DNA from: Bacteroidaceae bacterium
Lineage (GTDB): Bacteria > Bacteroidota > Bacteroidia > Bacteroidales > Bacteroidaceae
Direction: 5' to 3'
Assembly: GCA_030843315.1 (NCBI GenBank)
Contig: JAUUPT010000008.1
Span: 21,738 to 85,737, forward strand
Length of the DNA stretch: 64,000 nucleotides
Part shown: in pieces, positions 7,581 to 16,389 of the stretch
Layout of the letters: each line of letters starts with the position of its first letter
Position numbering within the stretch: position 1 is the first letter of the stretch
The notes under the pieces: model-generated
What the model saw: only the letters and a program-made list of their open reading frames with translations
Database searches by the model: none
Told to the model about the DNA's origin: nothing
Made by a program: the position numbers and the translations under genes

Positions 7581-8219
7581 TTATTTTCCTGCGTCCCAGT
7601 GAGCCGGGTCTTTGCGCCATTCATTCAGTGTCTCCACATCTTCTTCTTCAATGTAGCCGGTGCGCAATGCTACTTCCATTACGGCTTCATAGTTGGTCAA
7701 AGTCAGCAAGGGCACTTTTGCGTCCTTGAATGCTTTCTCGGCAACGGGGAAACCATACGTGTAGGCAGCCACCATACCGATTACTTCGCATCCGTCACGA
7801 CGGATGGCTTCCACAGCCTTCAAGCTGCTTCCTCCGGTAGAGATCAAATCTTCTACCACTACTACTCGCATACCGGGGCGGAGTTCGCCTTCTATCAAAT
7901 TCTCCAATCCATGGTCTTTCGGAGTGGAGCGTACATATACAAAGGGTAAGTTCAATGCATCAGCCACCAGCGCTCCCTGCGGGATAGCACCCGTAGCCAC
8001 ACCTGCAATGGCATCAACCTGTCCAAAACGTTCCAATATCAGACGCGTAATTTCAATCTTCACGAAATTACGGAGAGAAGGATAAGAAAGGGTTTTGCGG
8101 TTATCGCAATAAAACGGAGACTTCCATCCGGATGCCCAAGTAAACGGATTAGCCGGTTGTAGTTTAATCGCCTTTATTTTCAGCAACTTTTCTGCAAACA
8201 ATCTTTCTAAAGTTTTCAT
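7581..8219 (-). CDS. pyrE: Orotate phosphoribosyltransferase
   Basis: PyrE joins orotate and PRPP to give orotidine 5'-phosphate in pyrimidine synthesis. The 212-residue length fits. The PRPP-binding loop VVVVEDLISTGGSS is near residue 118, and the FVYVRSTPKDHG segment near 94 carries the K-x-H flexible-loop residues that close over the substrate. It has its own -7 box 32 bases upstream and is followed by the SRPBCC gene. RecX and PrmC genes lie upstream in the same direction. No attenuator-like hairpin is evident in the short leader. Confidence 0.95.
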   Translation of the reverse strand: MKTLERLFAEKLLKIKAIKLQPANPFTWASGWKSPFYCDNRKTLSYPSLRNFVKIEITRLILERFGQVDAIAGVATGAIPQGALVADALNLPFVYVRSTPKDHGLENLIEGELRPGMRVVVVEDLISTGGSSLKAVEAIRRDGCEVIGMVAAYTYGFPVAEKAFKDAKVPLLTLTNYEAVMEVALRTGYIEEEDVETLNEWRKDPAHWDAGK

Positions 8220-8250
8220 AGCAAAACTAACTATTATAATAAATATGGCA

Positions 8251-8258
8251 CAAAAATA
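8251..8258 (-). promoter_or_regulatory. -7 box for pyrE
   Basis: The plus-strand CAAAAATA reads TATTTTTG on the minus strand, matching TAnnTTTG, 32 bases before the pyrE ATG. Confidence 0.55.
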
Positions 8259-8300
8259 CGGAAACAGAACGAGAATAGAAAAGAGAATGCCAATAATTTT

Positions 8301-8780
8301 TCATTCGAAGTAATCATTTTCTTCAGAAACGTCCATACAACGGCGTATATCCTTCATCTCGAAACCCCGGCTTAACGCAAAACGTATCAGCTTGCCATTC
8401 TGCTCATATTCCGTATCAGCATGGACGCTTTTGCGCTTTGCCGTGAGCAGGCCGCGCAGGATAGAGAGGTATTCTTCCTCATCAATCTCGTTCAGGAGGG
8501 GTCTGTATACGATTGGAGCGATTTTCTTGAGTTGGAGGGCTTGCCCTATTTTCATTTTTCCCCACTTGGCAAAGCGGTATTTATCACTAATGAAAGCACG
8601 GCAAAAACGTTCTTCATCAATGTACTGTTCTTGTTCCAAACGGGAGACGATGCGGTCTATGGCATCGTATGCGATGCTCCATCGTTGCAATTTTTCTACA
8701 ACCTCAGCCCGGCAATGCTCGGCAGTAGAGCAAAGGGCTGCCACTCGGCTCAAGGCTTCTGTTTCGGTTATTTCTGTCAT
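8301..8780 (-). CDS. recX: Regulatory protein RecX
   Basis: RecX binds RecA filaments and modulates their growth during recombination and repair. The 159-residue protein is rich in charged helices arranged as three-helix repeats. It includes ALSRVAALCSTAEHCRAEVVEKLQRW and VSRLEQEQYIDEERFCRAFISDKYRFAKWG in separate repeats; the 'yiDEerFcraFi..k..' block is the hallmark of the family. Its ATG overlaps the prmC stop by 4 bp, so the two are translationally coupled. recA itself is not in the window. Confidence 0.88.
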   Translation of the reverse strand: MTEITETEALSRVAALCSTAEHCRAEVVEKLQRWSIAYDAIDRIVSRLEQEQYIDEERFCRAFISDKYRFAKWGKMKIGQALQLKKIAPIVYRPLLNEIDEEEYLSILRGLLTAKRKSVHADTEYEQNGKLIRFALSRGFEMKDIRRCMDVSEENDYFE

Positions 8781-9613
8781 CGTTCTGCAATTACATACCG
8801 GTCATTACCGGAAATATCTTTTCGGATACAGGCGTCGGCGTAGCCTTGTGCGCGAAGCATCGCGACGGTGGCTTCACCAAATACCCGGTTGATTTCAAAA
8901 TAGAGTTTGCCGCCTGCTGCCAGCATCTTCAATCCCAGTTCTCCGATGCGGCGATAGAAGCGAAGCGGATCTGAGTCTGGAACAAACAAAGCAAGAAAAG
9001 GTTCCCAATCGAGCACATTTCGTTCCATATCCTGCTTCTCGGCCTCCATAACGTAGGGCGGATTGCTGACGATCACATCAAAACGATCACTGGGGGCGGG
9101 CTGATATGTCAGAATATCGCAGAGGGCGAAACGGACGGAGGCCTGCAAAAGCTCGTTGTTGCTACGGGCTATGGCGAGGGCTTCTTCGGAGATATCCCAG
9201 GCGGTGACCTGTGCTTCGGGCAATTCTTTCGACAGAGTGACCGCAATGCAGCCGCTGCCGGTGCCGATATCCAGGATGCGGGAAGAGGGGGAAACGTCTT
9301 TCAACATCAACTCCACCAGTTCTTCTGTCTCGGGGCGGGGAATCAAGACACCCGGAGACACCCGGAAGGTGCGTCCCAGAAAGCGGGCGGTACCTTGTAT
9401 ATACTGTATCGGCTCCGAATTGCACAGGCGGGAAAGAATGCTTTCCAATTCCTTTTCCTCTTTCGGAGATAAAATCATATCTTTGCCCAGATAATAGTCA
9501 ACAGTGCTCTGTCCCAGCATTTCACAACAGATAATGCGGGATAAGTTGGCCGCCTCCTGTGCAGAATAACATTTCTGCAAAGCGTTGCGGACGTATTGGT
9601 TGAGAGCGTTCAT
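8777..9613 (-). CDS. prmC: Release factor glutamine methyltransferase
   Basis: PrmC methylates the glutamine of the GGQ motif in peptide release factors with S-adenosylmethionine. The 278-residue protein has the N-terminal helical release-factor-binding domain. The SAM loop is at DIGTGSGCIAV near residue 118 and the signature VSNPPYV near residue 186, which holds the substrate glutamine. It overlaps recX by 4 bp. Its promoter (TACTTTTG at 9639-9646, minus) lies 26 bases upstream. The gene is divergent from ribD, and the shared 239-bp gap holds a striking palindromic repeat. Confidence 0.94.
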   Translation of the reverse strand: MNALNQYVRNALQKCYSAQEAANLSRIICCEMLGQSTVDYYLGKDMILSPKEEKELESILSRLCNSEPIQYIQGTARFLGRTFRVSPGVLIPRPETEELVELMLKDVSPSSRILDIGTGSGCIAVTLSKELPEAQVTAWDISEEALAIARSNNELLQASVRFALCDILTYQPAPSDRFDVIVSNPPYVMEAEKQDMERNVLDWEPFLALFVPDSDPLRFYRRIGELGLKMLAAGGKLYFEINRVFGEATVAMLRAQGYADACIRKDISGNDRYVIAER

Positions 9614-9638
9614 CGGGATATGCTTTTATATCGGCGTG

Positions 9639-9646
9639 CAAAAGTA
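9639..9646 (-). promoter_or_regulatory. -7 box for prmC-recX
   Basis: Plus-strand CAAAAGTA reads TACTTTTG on the minus strand, matching TAnnTTTG, 26 bases before the prmC start. Confidence 0.6.
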
Positions 9647-9690
9647 ATAAAAAAATCCAAGCCAAACCACAAGGGAGGCAAAGTAATGAA

Positions 9691-9805
9691 TGCTCCGCAG
9701 CAAAAGTATTACTGAACCGTTGCTGCTCCGTAGCAAGTCCAATGCTATGGATTGGACTTGTATTGGAGTTGCATTGGACTTGTATTGGACTTGCTACGGA
9801 GCAGG
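9691..9805. repeat. Palindromic 11/22-bp repeat array between divergent prmC and ribD
   Basis: A perfect 20-bp inverted repeat has arms at 9724-9743 and 9784-9803 (left arm begins TGCTCCGTAGC, right arm ends GCTACGGAGCA). Between and within the arms are four direct 11-mers: ATTGGACTTGT, ATTGGAGTTGC, ATTGGACTTGT, ATTGGACTTGC (9751-9794). They make two near-identical 22-bp units. A further partial copy TGCTCCGCAGCAA is at 9691-9703. The array sits on the ribD side of the prmC promoter. No other gene is in this gap. Confidence 0.8.
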
Positions 9806-9852
9806 TACCTGTAAGAACAGAAGAAAAGAAGTAACCATTACTGAAAACAAAT

Positions 9853-10902
9853 ATGAAGGAAGAAGAAAAATATATGCAACGATGCATTCAGCTGGCACGA
9901 AACGGGCTGTGCAATGCAGCGCCCAACCCGATGGTGGGTGCGGTGATCGTGTGCGACGGAAAGATTATAGGAGAAGGCTATCATGTGCGTTGCGGAGAAG
10001 CGCACGCCGAAGTCAACGCCATCCGCTCCGTGAAAGACGAGTCTTTGCTGAAGCGCTCTACTATTTATGTCAGTCTGGAGCCCTGTTCGCACTATGGCAA
10101 AACGCCTCCCTGTGCCGATTTGATTATAGAGAAGCAGATACCCCGCATCATCATCGGATGCCAGGACCCCTTTGCCAAGGTAGCAGGAAGGGGTATACAG
10201 AAACTGAAAGATGCCGGACGCGAAGTCGTGGTAGGCGTGCTGGAAGCGGAATGTAGGCAACTGATCCGACGATTCATCACCTTCCACACCCTAAGACGCC
10301 CTTACATCACCTTGAAGTGGGCGGAATCGGCAGACAAGTACATTGATGTATTCCGGGAAGGCGGAAACCCTGTCATTCTTTCCAGCCCGCTGACCTCCAT
10401 GCTGGTGCACAAGAAGCGGGCGGAACATAGCGCCATCATGGTAGGTACCCGTACCGCCGAGCTGGACAATCCCAGTCTGACGGTGCGCCATTGGTACGGC
10501 CGTTCGCCGGTGCGCATCGTTCTGGACAGGAAGCAGTCGCTGTCCCCTGCCCTGCATCTGTTTGATGGCAGCGTGCCTACCCTTGTGTTCACCGGAAGCC
10601 CGCACGAACCGGCGCCCAATATCGAGTACATCCCGATAGACTACCGGCAAGACATTCTTCCCCAAATAATGGATACGCTATACGCGCGCGGACTGCAATC
10701 CCTCTTGGTAGAAGGTGGCAGCACCTTGCTGCAATCGTTCATCGACGCAGGTTTATGGGACGAGGCATTCGTAGAAGAAGCACCGTTCTCACTGCTTTCC
10801 GGTGTTAAAGCACCTGAAATCAGCGATAAAAATCCCTATGCCATCGAACAATCTTTCGGTAGGAGTTTTCGTCATTATACAGTGGACAGGAATAGTCAAT
10901 AG
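9853..10902 (+). CDS. ribD: Bifunctional riboflavin deaminase/reductase RibD
   Basis: RibD carries out the second and third steps of riboflavin synthesis: deamination of the pyrimidine product of GTP cyclohydrolase II, then NADPH reduction of its ribosyl side chain. The 349-residue length fits the fused form. The zinc site of the deaminase is seen as His51-Ala-Glu53 (HAEVNAI) with Cys78 and Cys87 in PCSHYGKTPPC. The C-terminal reductase domain starts near residue 145 (RPYITLKWAESADKYI) and includes the LLVEGGSTLLQSFI block. The start at 9853 is followed closely by a second ATG at 9883. No FMN riboswitch is recognisable upstream. Confidence 0.93.
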   Translation: MKEEEKYMQRCIQLARNGLCNAAPNPMVGAVIVCDGKIIGEGYHVRCGEAHAEVNAIRSVKDESLLKRSTIYVSLEPCSHYGKTPPCADLIIEKQIPRIIIGCQDPFAKVAGRGIQKLKDAGREVVVGVLEAECRQLIRRFITFHTLRRPYITLKWAESADKYIDVFREGGNPVILSSPLTSMLVHKKRAEHSAIMVGTRTAELDNPSLTVRHWYGRSPVRIVLDRKQSLSPALHLFDGSVPTLVFTGSPHEPAPNIEYIPIDYRQDILPQIMDTLYARGLQSLLVEGGSTLLQSFIDAGLWDEAFVEEAPFSLLSGVKAPEISDKNPYAIEQSFGRSFRHYTVDRNSQ

Positions 10903-10999
10903 CCTCATTCTCGGGCTTTTTTATCGAGAAAAACGGCTATATTATCTATAATTTTATATAAAACTTCCCTGCAATGCTGTTTATAGAAAAAAATGTTCC

Positions 11000-11007
11000 T
11001 ATTTTTG
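11000..11007 (+). promoter_or_regulatory. -7 box for the DUF6242 lipoprotein gene
   Basis: TATTTTTG matches TAnnTTTG, 29 bases before the ATG at 11037. Confidence 0.6.
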
Positions 11008-11036
11008 CAACTTGTAAATAAACACTAACTTTCAAA

Positions 11037-12386
11037 ATGAGAATAAAGTTTCTATCAGTAATTGTGAGTTTTCTGATTATGTCATTTGCAATAAGTTCAT
11101 GCCTTAACTCAGATGACGATTACGAATTAAGCTCCGATGCTACTTTACGTGCTTTTGGTATCGATACCATACATGGCAAATATTATAAATTTACGATTGA
11201 CCAGCTCAATAGACTTATCTACAACAGAGATTCATTGCCGGTAGGTTCGGATACCATCATCGACCGTATCCTGATTGATACAATGACTGTTACCGGATGG
11301 GTGACTTCCGGTGAGCCTACCGATACTTTATTCCTGGCTGCTGATTCGGTAGACTTGAGACCAGCCATGAACAATGACGTCGGCATGAAGTTCAAGATAC
11401 ACGCAGCCGACGGCGTTTCCAGTCGCGAGTACACCTTGAAGGTCAATGTGCACTTGCAAGATCCCGACTCTCTGGTCTGGACAAATATGCAGGAAAAGGG
11501 CAATGTATTCACCAATGCAGTCAATGCCGGTGAGCAGAAGGCTGTGATATTAGGTAATGAATTGCTGGTCTATACTTCCAATACTACTGTTTACAAGACT
11601 TCTACCAAGGTAGGACAATACAGTTGGAGTCAAGCTTCCGTCAGCAATCTGCCGTCGGATGCCAAACTTACATCTGCTGTCAGTCATAAGGGTATCCTCT
11701 ATATGGTTACAAAGAACAAAAAGGTATTTACCTCTACCGATGGTACCACCTGGACTGAGGCCACCACCTTAGGCGACAACGTCATTGCACTTATATCCGG
11801 CTTCTCCGAGCGCCTTGCGGGCATCGTAGAGATAGACGGAAAACAATATTTCAATACTTGCGACGGACAGAACTGGGAGCCTGCCAAAGAAGGAGACAAT
11901 ATCCTGCTCAATGCAGTTCCCGCAGAATTCCCGATAGAGAACATTTCTTCTACCCCCACAACTACCGGCAACGGTGTGGAGAAAGTATTTTTAGTAGGTA
12001 TGCCATTGCCAAACGAAGACCGTACAATTCCCTGGTTCTCCCTGGACGGTAAGGACTGGGCAAGCGCTACGAACAGCTCTTATGATGCGTACTGTCCGGG
12101 CATGCCCAATCCGTCTATCATGTACTACGGCGGAATGTTCTATAGTTTTGGAGGCGAAATGGATGCTATCTACTACGCCATTTCAGGCATTGCATGGTAC
12201 AAAATGGAAAAGAAATTCTTGCTACCCCAGGAGTTCAAGGACAAGGGCGCCTATTCTATGGTGGTGGACCCGACCGTAAACCCGGAAGACAAGAGAGATT
12301 TTATCTGGGTGATATTCGGAGGAAACGGTACCAAGAACGAAGTATGGCGCGGACGTCTTAACAGATTAGGCTTCCTAATACAATAA
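11037..12386 (+). CDS. DUF6242-type lipoprotein
   Basis: The 449-residue protein begins with a lipoprotein signal ending in FAISSC (Cys22), followed by an acidic stretch NSDDDYE that suits surface export in Bacteroides. The first domain (about 30-150) looks like an Ig-like or bacterial-surface fold (SSDATLRAFGIDTIHGKYYKF). The rest contains repeated kelch/propeller-like blades: HKGILYMVTKNKKVFTSTDG, GFSERLAGIVEIDGKQYF and GGMFYSFGGEMDAIYY. I recall this layout as DUF6242. It sits 6 bp before uppS and shares direction with bamA and ompH, so it may be linked to envelope assembly. Function unknown. Confidence 0.75.
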   Translation: MRIKFLSVIVSFLIMSFAISSCLNSDDDYELSSDATLRAFGIDTIHGKYYKFTIDQLNRLIYNRDSLPVGSDTIIDRILIDTMTVTGWVTSGEPTDTLFLAADSVDLRPAMNNDVGMKFKIHAADGVSSREYTLKVNVHLQDPDSLVWTNMQEKGNVFTNAVNAGEQKAVILGNELLVYTSNTTVYKTSTKVGQYSWSQASVSNLPSDAKLTSAVSHKGILYMVTKNKKVFTSTDGTTWTEATTLGDNVIALISGFSERLAGIVEIDGKQYFNTCDGQNWEPAKEGDNILLNAVPAEFPIENISSTPTTTGNGVEKVFLVGMPLPNEDRTIPWFSLDGKDWASATNSSYDAYCPGMPNPSIMYYGGMFYSFGGEMDAIYYAISGIAWYKMEKKFLLPQEFKDKGAYSMVVDPTVNPEDKRDFIWVIFGGNGTKNEVWRGRLNRLGFLIQ

Positions 12387-12392
12387 TTAAAG

Positions 12393-13127
12393 ATGTTATA
12401 TAAAGAAGAAATCGATTTAAGCCGGATACCCCAACATGTGGCGATTATCATGGATGGTAACGGGCGATGGGCCAAGCAGCGCGGACACGAACGCAGCTAC
12501 GGACATCAGGTCGGTGCGGAGACCGTGCACGTCATCGCAGAAGAGGCTGCCAGGCTGGGAATCAAATACCTTACTTTATATACGTTCTCTACCGAAAACT
12601 GGAACCGCCCCTCGGACGAGGTGGCTGCTTTGATGGGACTCCTTTTCGACTCCATCGAAGAAGAGACGTTTATGAAGAACAATATCAGCTTCCGGGTGAT
12701 TGGAGACATTGAAAAATTGCCAATCAACGTACAACAACGCTTAAAAGACTGCGTGGAGTACACAATCCACAATACAGGCATGTGCCTGGTGCTGGCACTC
12801 AGCTATTCTTCCCGTTGGGAAATAGCGGAAGCCACCCGGCAAATAGCAACTCTGGTGCAAAAAGGCGAACTGAAACCCGAACAAATCAGTGACAAACTGA
12901 TTGAGCAGCACCTGACAACCAGCTTCATGCCCGACCCCGACCTGCTTATACGCACCGGGGGAGAGATACGCCTCAGCAACTATTTGCTTTGGCAATGCGC
13001 CTATTCGGAACTTTATTTCTGCGATACATATTGGCCCGACTTTCGCGAAGAAGAACTTTGCAAAGCCATTTGTGACTACCAGAAACGCGAACGCAGGTTC
13101 GGAAAAACCAGTGAACAGATCAGTTAA
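12393..13127 (+). CDS. uppS: Isoprenyl transferase (undecaprenyl diphosphate synthase)
   Basis: UppS condenses isopentenyl diphosphate onto farnesyl diphosphate to make the C55 lipid carrier for peptidoglycan, O-antigen and capsule. The 244-residue length fits. The cis-prenyltransferase loop [14 protein letters not shown] has the catalytic Asp21, and the FSTENWNRP block follows near residue 70. The C-terminal [20 protein letters not shown] is the substrate-binding signature. It lies between the DUF6242 lipoprotein and bamA with short gaps, so it is part of an envelope operon. Confidence 0.96.
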   Translation: MLYKEEIDLSRIPQHVAIIMDGNGRWAKQRGHERSYGHQVGAETVHVIAEEAARLGIKYLTLYTFSTENWNRPSDEVAALMGLLFDSIEEETFMKNNISFRVIGDIEKLPINVQQRLKDCVEYTIHNTGMCLVLALSYSSRWEIAEATRQIATLVQKGELKPEQISDKLIEQHLTTSFMPDPDLLIRTGGEIRLSNYLLWQCAYSELYFCDTYWPDFREEELCKAICDYQKRERRFGKTSEQIS

Positions 13128-13154
13128 ATCAAAACATATTTAATCATAACATAA

Positions 13155-15794
13155 ATGCACTATCGTATTTTCTCCATACTCGTAACGTTTATCTGCCTTT
13201 TCGGCTGTGCGCTGACAACCGCAGCACAGGACGTAAACAACACCGATGAAGCCGAAAAACCGGTTATACTCTACTCGGGAACGCCTAAGAAGTATGAAAT
13301 AGCAGACATCAAAGTCGAAGGAGCCCAGAACTATGAGGACTATGTAATCATCGGATTGTCAGGCTTGTCCAAGAAACAGATTATTACCGTACCCGGTGAT
13401 GAAATAACCCAGGCTTGTAAGCGCTACTGGCGTCATGGCCTGTTCTCCGACGTGGAAATCACCGCTGACAAGATTGAAGGCGACCAGATTTGGCTGACCA
13501 TCCATCTGACCATGCGTCCCCGTGTTTCCGACATACGCTACAACGGCGTGAAGAAATCGGAGCGCAGCGACTTGGAAACCAGAATCGGCATGATAAAGGG
13601 CGGTCAGATTACGCCTAACCTGGTGGACCGTGCCAAGACTCTGATTAAGCGTTACTTCGACGACAAAGGCTTCAAGAATGCCGAAGTGATCATTACGCAA
13701 AGAGATGATCCCGATAAAAAGAACGAAGTAATCGTCAACATCGACATCGACAAGAAGGAGAAAGTGAAAGTACACGAAATCACCATCGTAGGCAACGAGG
13801 CCCTCAAGACCAGTAAGTTGAAACGGGTGATGAAGAAAACCAACGAAAAGAACAAGCTGAAAAACTTCTTCCGCACCAAGAAGTTCATCGAAGAGAACTA
13901 CGAAGCGGACAAGCAGCTGATTATCGACAAATATAACGAGTTGGGTTATCGTGACGCCATGATTGTGAAAGACAGCATCAAGCCTTACGATGACCGCACG
14001 GTAGACATCTTCATGGAAATTGAAGAAGGACAGAAATACTATCTCCGCAACGTGACATGGGTGGGCAACACGCTCTATCCCTCGGAACAACTGAACTTCA
14101 TGCTTCGTATGAAGAAAGGCGATATCTACAACCAGAAGTTGCTGGAAGAGCGTACCATGTCGGATGAAGATGCTATCGGTAACCTGTATTATAACAACGG
14201 TTACCTGTTCTATAGCCTCGAACCGGTGGAAGTGAACATTGTAGGCGACTCCATCGACTTGGAAATGCGTATATATGAAGGCCAGCAAGCCACTATCAAT
14301 AAGGTAAGTATCAACGGGAACGACCGCTTGTACGAAAACGTAGTACGTCGTGAACTCCGTACCCGTCCGGGTGAGTTGTTCAGCCGTGAAGACTTGATGC
14401 GTTCCATGCGTGAAATCCAGCAGATGGGACACTTCGACCCGGAACAAATCAAGCCGGACATCAAGCCGAGACCGGAAGACGGTACGGTAGATATCGGTTA
14501 CGACCTTGTTTCCAAAGCAAACGACCAGGTTGAATTCTCGGCCGGTTGGGGACAGACGGGTATCATCGGTAAGTTGAGTTTGAAGTTTACCAACTTCTCC
14601 CTTGCCAACTTGCTGCATCCGGGTGAAAACTATCGTGGTATCCTGCCGCAAGGCGACGGTCAGACGTTGACAGTCAGCGGTCAGACCAATGCCAAATACT
14701 ATCAGTCTTATAGTGTGTCATTCTACGACCCGTGGTTTGGCGGCAAGCGTCCGAACGCATTCTCCGTATCGGCATTCTACTCCCGTCAGACGGATATCAG
14801 TAGCCGCTACTACAACTCGGCGTACATGAACAACTACTACAACAGTATGTATAGCGGTATGTACGGTTATGGTATGTACAACTACGGTAACTATAACAAC
14901 TACGAGAACTATTATGACCCGGACAAGTCCATTCAAATGTATGGTCTTGCCGTAATGTTCGGTAAGCGTCTGAGGTGGCCGGATGACTACTTCCAGTTTA
15001 CAGCTGAGTTGTCATACCAACGCTACATCCTGAGCGACTGGCAATACTTCCCCGTTACCAACGGCAAATGTAATAACCTGAGCATCAACCTGACTTTGTC
15101 ACGTAGTTCTATCGATAATCCGATTTATCCGCGCCAAGGTTCTGAGTTCTCGTTGTCTGCACAGATCACACCACCCTACTCTCTGATCGACGGTAAGGAT
15201 TACAGCAAGTACAGCACCAGCAACCAGGCGGACATGAACAAGATGCACAAATGGATTGAATACCACAAGTGGAAGTTCAAATCCAAAGTCTATATTCCGT
15301 TGATGGACCCGATGACCGTGAAGCATACTCCGGTATTGATGGGACGTGTAGAATTCGGTTTGCTGGGACATTACAACAAATATAAGAAATCTCCGTTCGA
15401 GACATTCGACGTGGGTGGTGACGGTATGACCGGTTACTCTACCTATGCAACGGAAAGCATCGCCCTTCGTGGTTATGAAAACAGTTCATTGACCCCGTAC
15501 GGTCAGGAAGGTTATGCTTATAGCCGCCTCGGACTGGAATTGAGATATCCGTTGATGCTCGAAACAAGTACCAGCATCTATGCGTTAACATTTGTAGAAG
15601 CCGGTAATGCATGGCACGATGTCAACAAGTTCAATCCGTTTGAGTTGAAGCGTTCGGCCGGTGTCGGTGTCCGCATCTTCCTCCCGATGATTGGTATGAT
15701 GGGTATTGACTGGGCATACGGTTTCGATAAGATAAATGGAGTTTCAAGTTATGGCGGCAGCCAGTTCCACTTTATCTTAGGACAAGAATTCTAA
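13155..15794 (+). CDS. bamA: Outer membrane protein assembly factor BamA
   Basis: BamA inserts beta-barrel proteins into the outer membrane. The 879-residue protein has a signal peptide (to about TTAAQD), then POTRA repeats from about residue 38 to 450. A C-terminal Omp85 barrel with typical strands follows, ending in FHFILGQEF. The order uppS-bamA-ompH-ompH matches other Bacteroidetes. Residues 552-587 form a loop extremely rich in Tyr and Asn (14 Tyr, 9 Asn, 4 Met in 36), probably exposed on the cell surface. It is about 70 residues longer than E. coli BamA, largely from insertions of this kind. Confidence 0.95.
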   Translation: MHYRIFSILVTFICLFGCALTTAAQDVNNTDEAEKPVILYSGTPKKYEIADIKVEGAQNYEDYVIIGLSGLSKKQIITVPGDEITQACKRYWRHGLFSDVEITADKIEGDQIWLTIHLTMRPRVSDIRYNGVKKSERSDLETRIGMIKGGQITPNLVDRAKTLIKRYFDDKGFKNAEVIITQRDDPDKKNEVIVNIDIDKKEKVKVHEITIVGNEALKTSKLKRVMKKTNEKNKLKNFFRTKKFIEENYEADKQLIIDKYNELGYRDAMIVKDSIKPYDDRTVDIFMEIEEGQKYYLRNVTWVGNTLYPSEQLNFMLRMKKGDIYNQKLLEERTMSDEDAIGNLYYNNGYLFYSLEPVEVNIVGDSIDLEMRIYEGQQATINKVSINGNDRLYENVVRRELRTRPGELFSREDLMRSMREIQQMGHFDPEQIKPDIKPRPEDGTVDIGYDLVSKANDQVEFSAGWGQTGIIGKLSLKFTNFSLANLLHPGENYRGILPQGDGQTLTVSGQTNAKYYQSYSVSFYDPWFGGKRPNAFSVSAFYSRQTDISSRYYNSAYMNNYYNSMYSGMYGYGMYNYGNYNNYENYYDPDKSIQMYGLAVMFGKRLRWPDDYFQFTAELSYQRYILSDWQYFPVTNGKCNNLSINLTLSRSSIDNPIYPRQGSEFSLSAQITPPYSLIDGKDYSKYSTSNQADMNKMHKWIEYHKWKFKSKVYIPLMDPMTVKHTPVLMGRVEFGLLGHYNKYKKSPFETFDVGGDGMTGYSTYATESIALRGYENSSLTPYGQEGYAYSRLGLELRYPLMLETSTSIYALTFVEAGNAWHDVNKFNPFELKRSAGVGVRIFLPMIGMMGIDWAYGFDKINGVSSYGGSQFHFILGQEF

Positions 15795-15818
15795 TTTGTT
15801 TCACAAAAACCAGACGTT

Positions 15819-16334
15819 ATGAGAAAGACTATTTTATTGATGTTTCTGCTGTTTGCCGCAGGCATTACAGCCCATGCACAGAAGTTTGCTTTGATAGACA
15901 TGGAATATATCCTGGAGAATATCCCGGCTTACGAACATGCCAACGAACAACTGGAACAAGCCTCCAAACAATGGCAAGGCGAAGTGGAGAAGATTGCCGA
16001 AGAAGCAAAGACTCTGTACAAGAACTACCAGTCACAGATTGCTTCCCTTTCTGACGTACAGAGAGGAAAGAAGGAAGAAGAGATTGTAGCCAAAGAGAAA
16101 GCAGCAGCCGACCTGCGCCGCAAGTACTTCGCCCCGGAAGGCGAACTGTATAGAAAACGTGAAAGTCTGATAGGTCCTATCCAAGACGAAATATACGATG
16201 CAGTGAAGGAAATAGCGGCCGAAGGGGGCTATGCCGTCATTGTAGACCGTGCTTCCGCATCCAGCATCATTTTTGCTTCGCCGAGCATCGACGTCAGCAA
16301 TGAAGTACTTGCGAAGTTAGGATATTCAAATTAA
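15819..16334 (+). CDS. OmpH/Skp-family periplasmic chaperone, copy 1
   Basis: The 171-residue protein has a signal peptide ending near AHAQ (residue 20). The core follows as KFALIDMEYILENIPAYEHANEQLEQ, then a long charged coiled coil (about 45-120, with EEIVAKEKAAADLRRKY). A C-terminal segment GYAVIVDRASASSIIFASP returns to the small beta domain. Skp/OmpH trimers hold unfolded barrel proteins on their way to BamA. The gene lies 24 bp behind bamA and 55 bp before a second family member, so the two may form hetero-oligomers or serve different clients. Confidence 0.9.
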   Translation: MRKTILLMFLLFAAGITAHAQKFALIDMEYILENIPAYEHANEQLEQASKQWQGEVEKIAEEAKTLYKNYQSQIASLSDVQRGKKEEEIVAKEKAAADLRRKYFAPEGELYRKRESLIGPIQDEIYDAVKEIAAEGGYAVIVDRASASSIIFASPSIDVSNEVLAKLGYSN

Positions 16335-16339
16335 ATTCC

Positions 16340-16347
16340 TATATTTG
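16340..16347 (+). promoter_or_regulatory. -7 box for the second ompH gene
   Basis: TATATTTG matches TAnnTTTG and starts 5 bases after the stop of the first ompH, 42 bases before the second ATG. The second copy can therefore be expressed on its own. Confidence 0.5.
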
Positions 16348-16389
16348 CAGCGATTCAGCTAATAATCATTCAAATAAATAATAAACATT

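Noticed and set aside
9614..9852. FMN riboswitch upstream of ribD
   Set aside because: None of the conserved FMN aptamer blocks is seen; the gap is filled by the repeat array and the prmC promoter.
13359..14651. Long minus-strand open frame inside bamA
   Set aside because: Antisense shadow of bamA with no recognisable domain.
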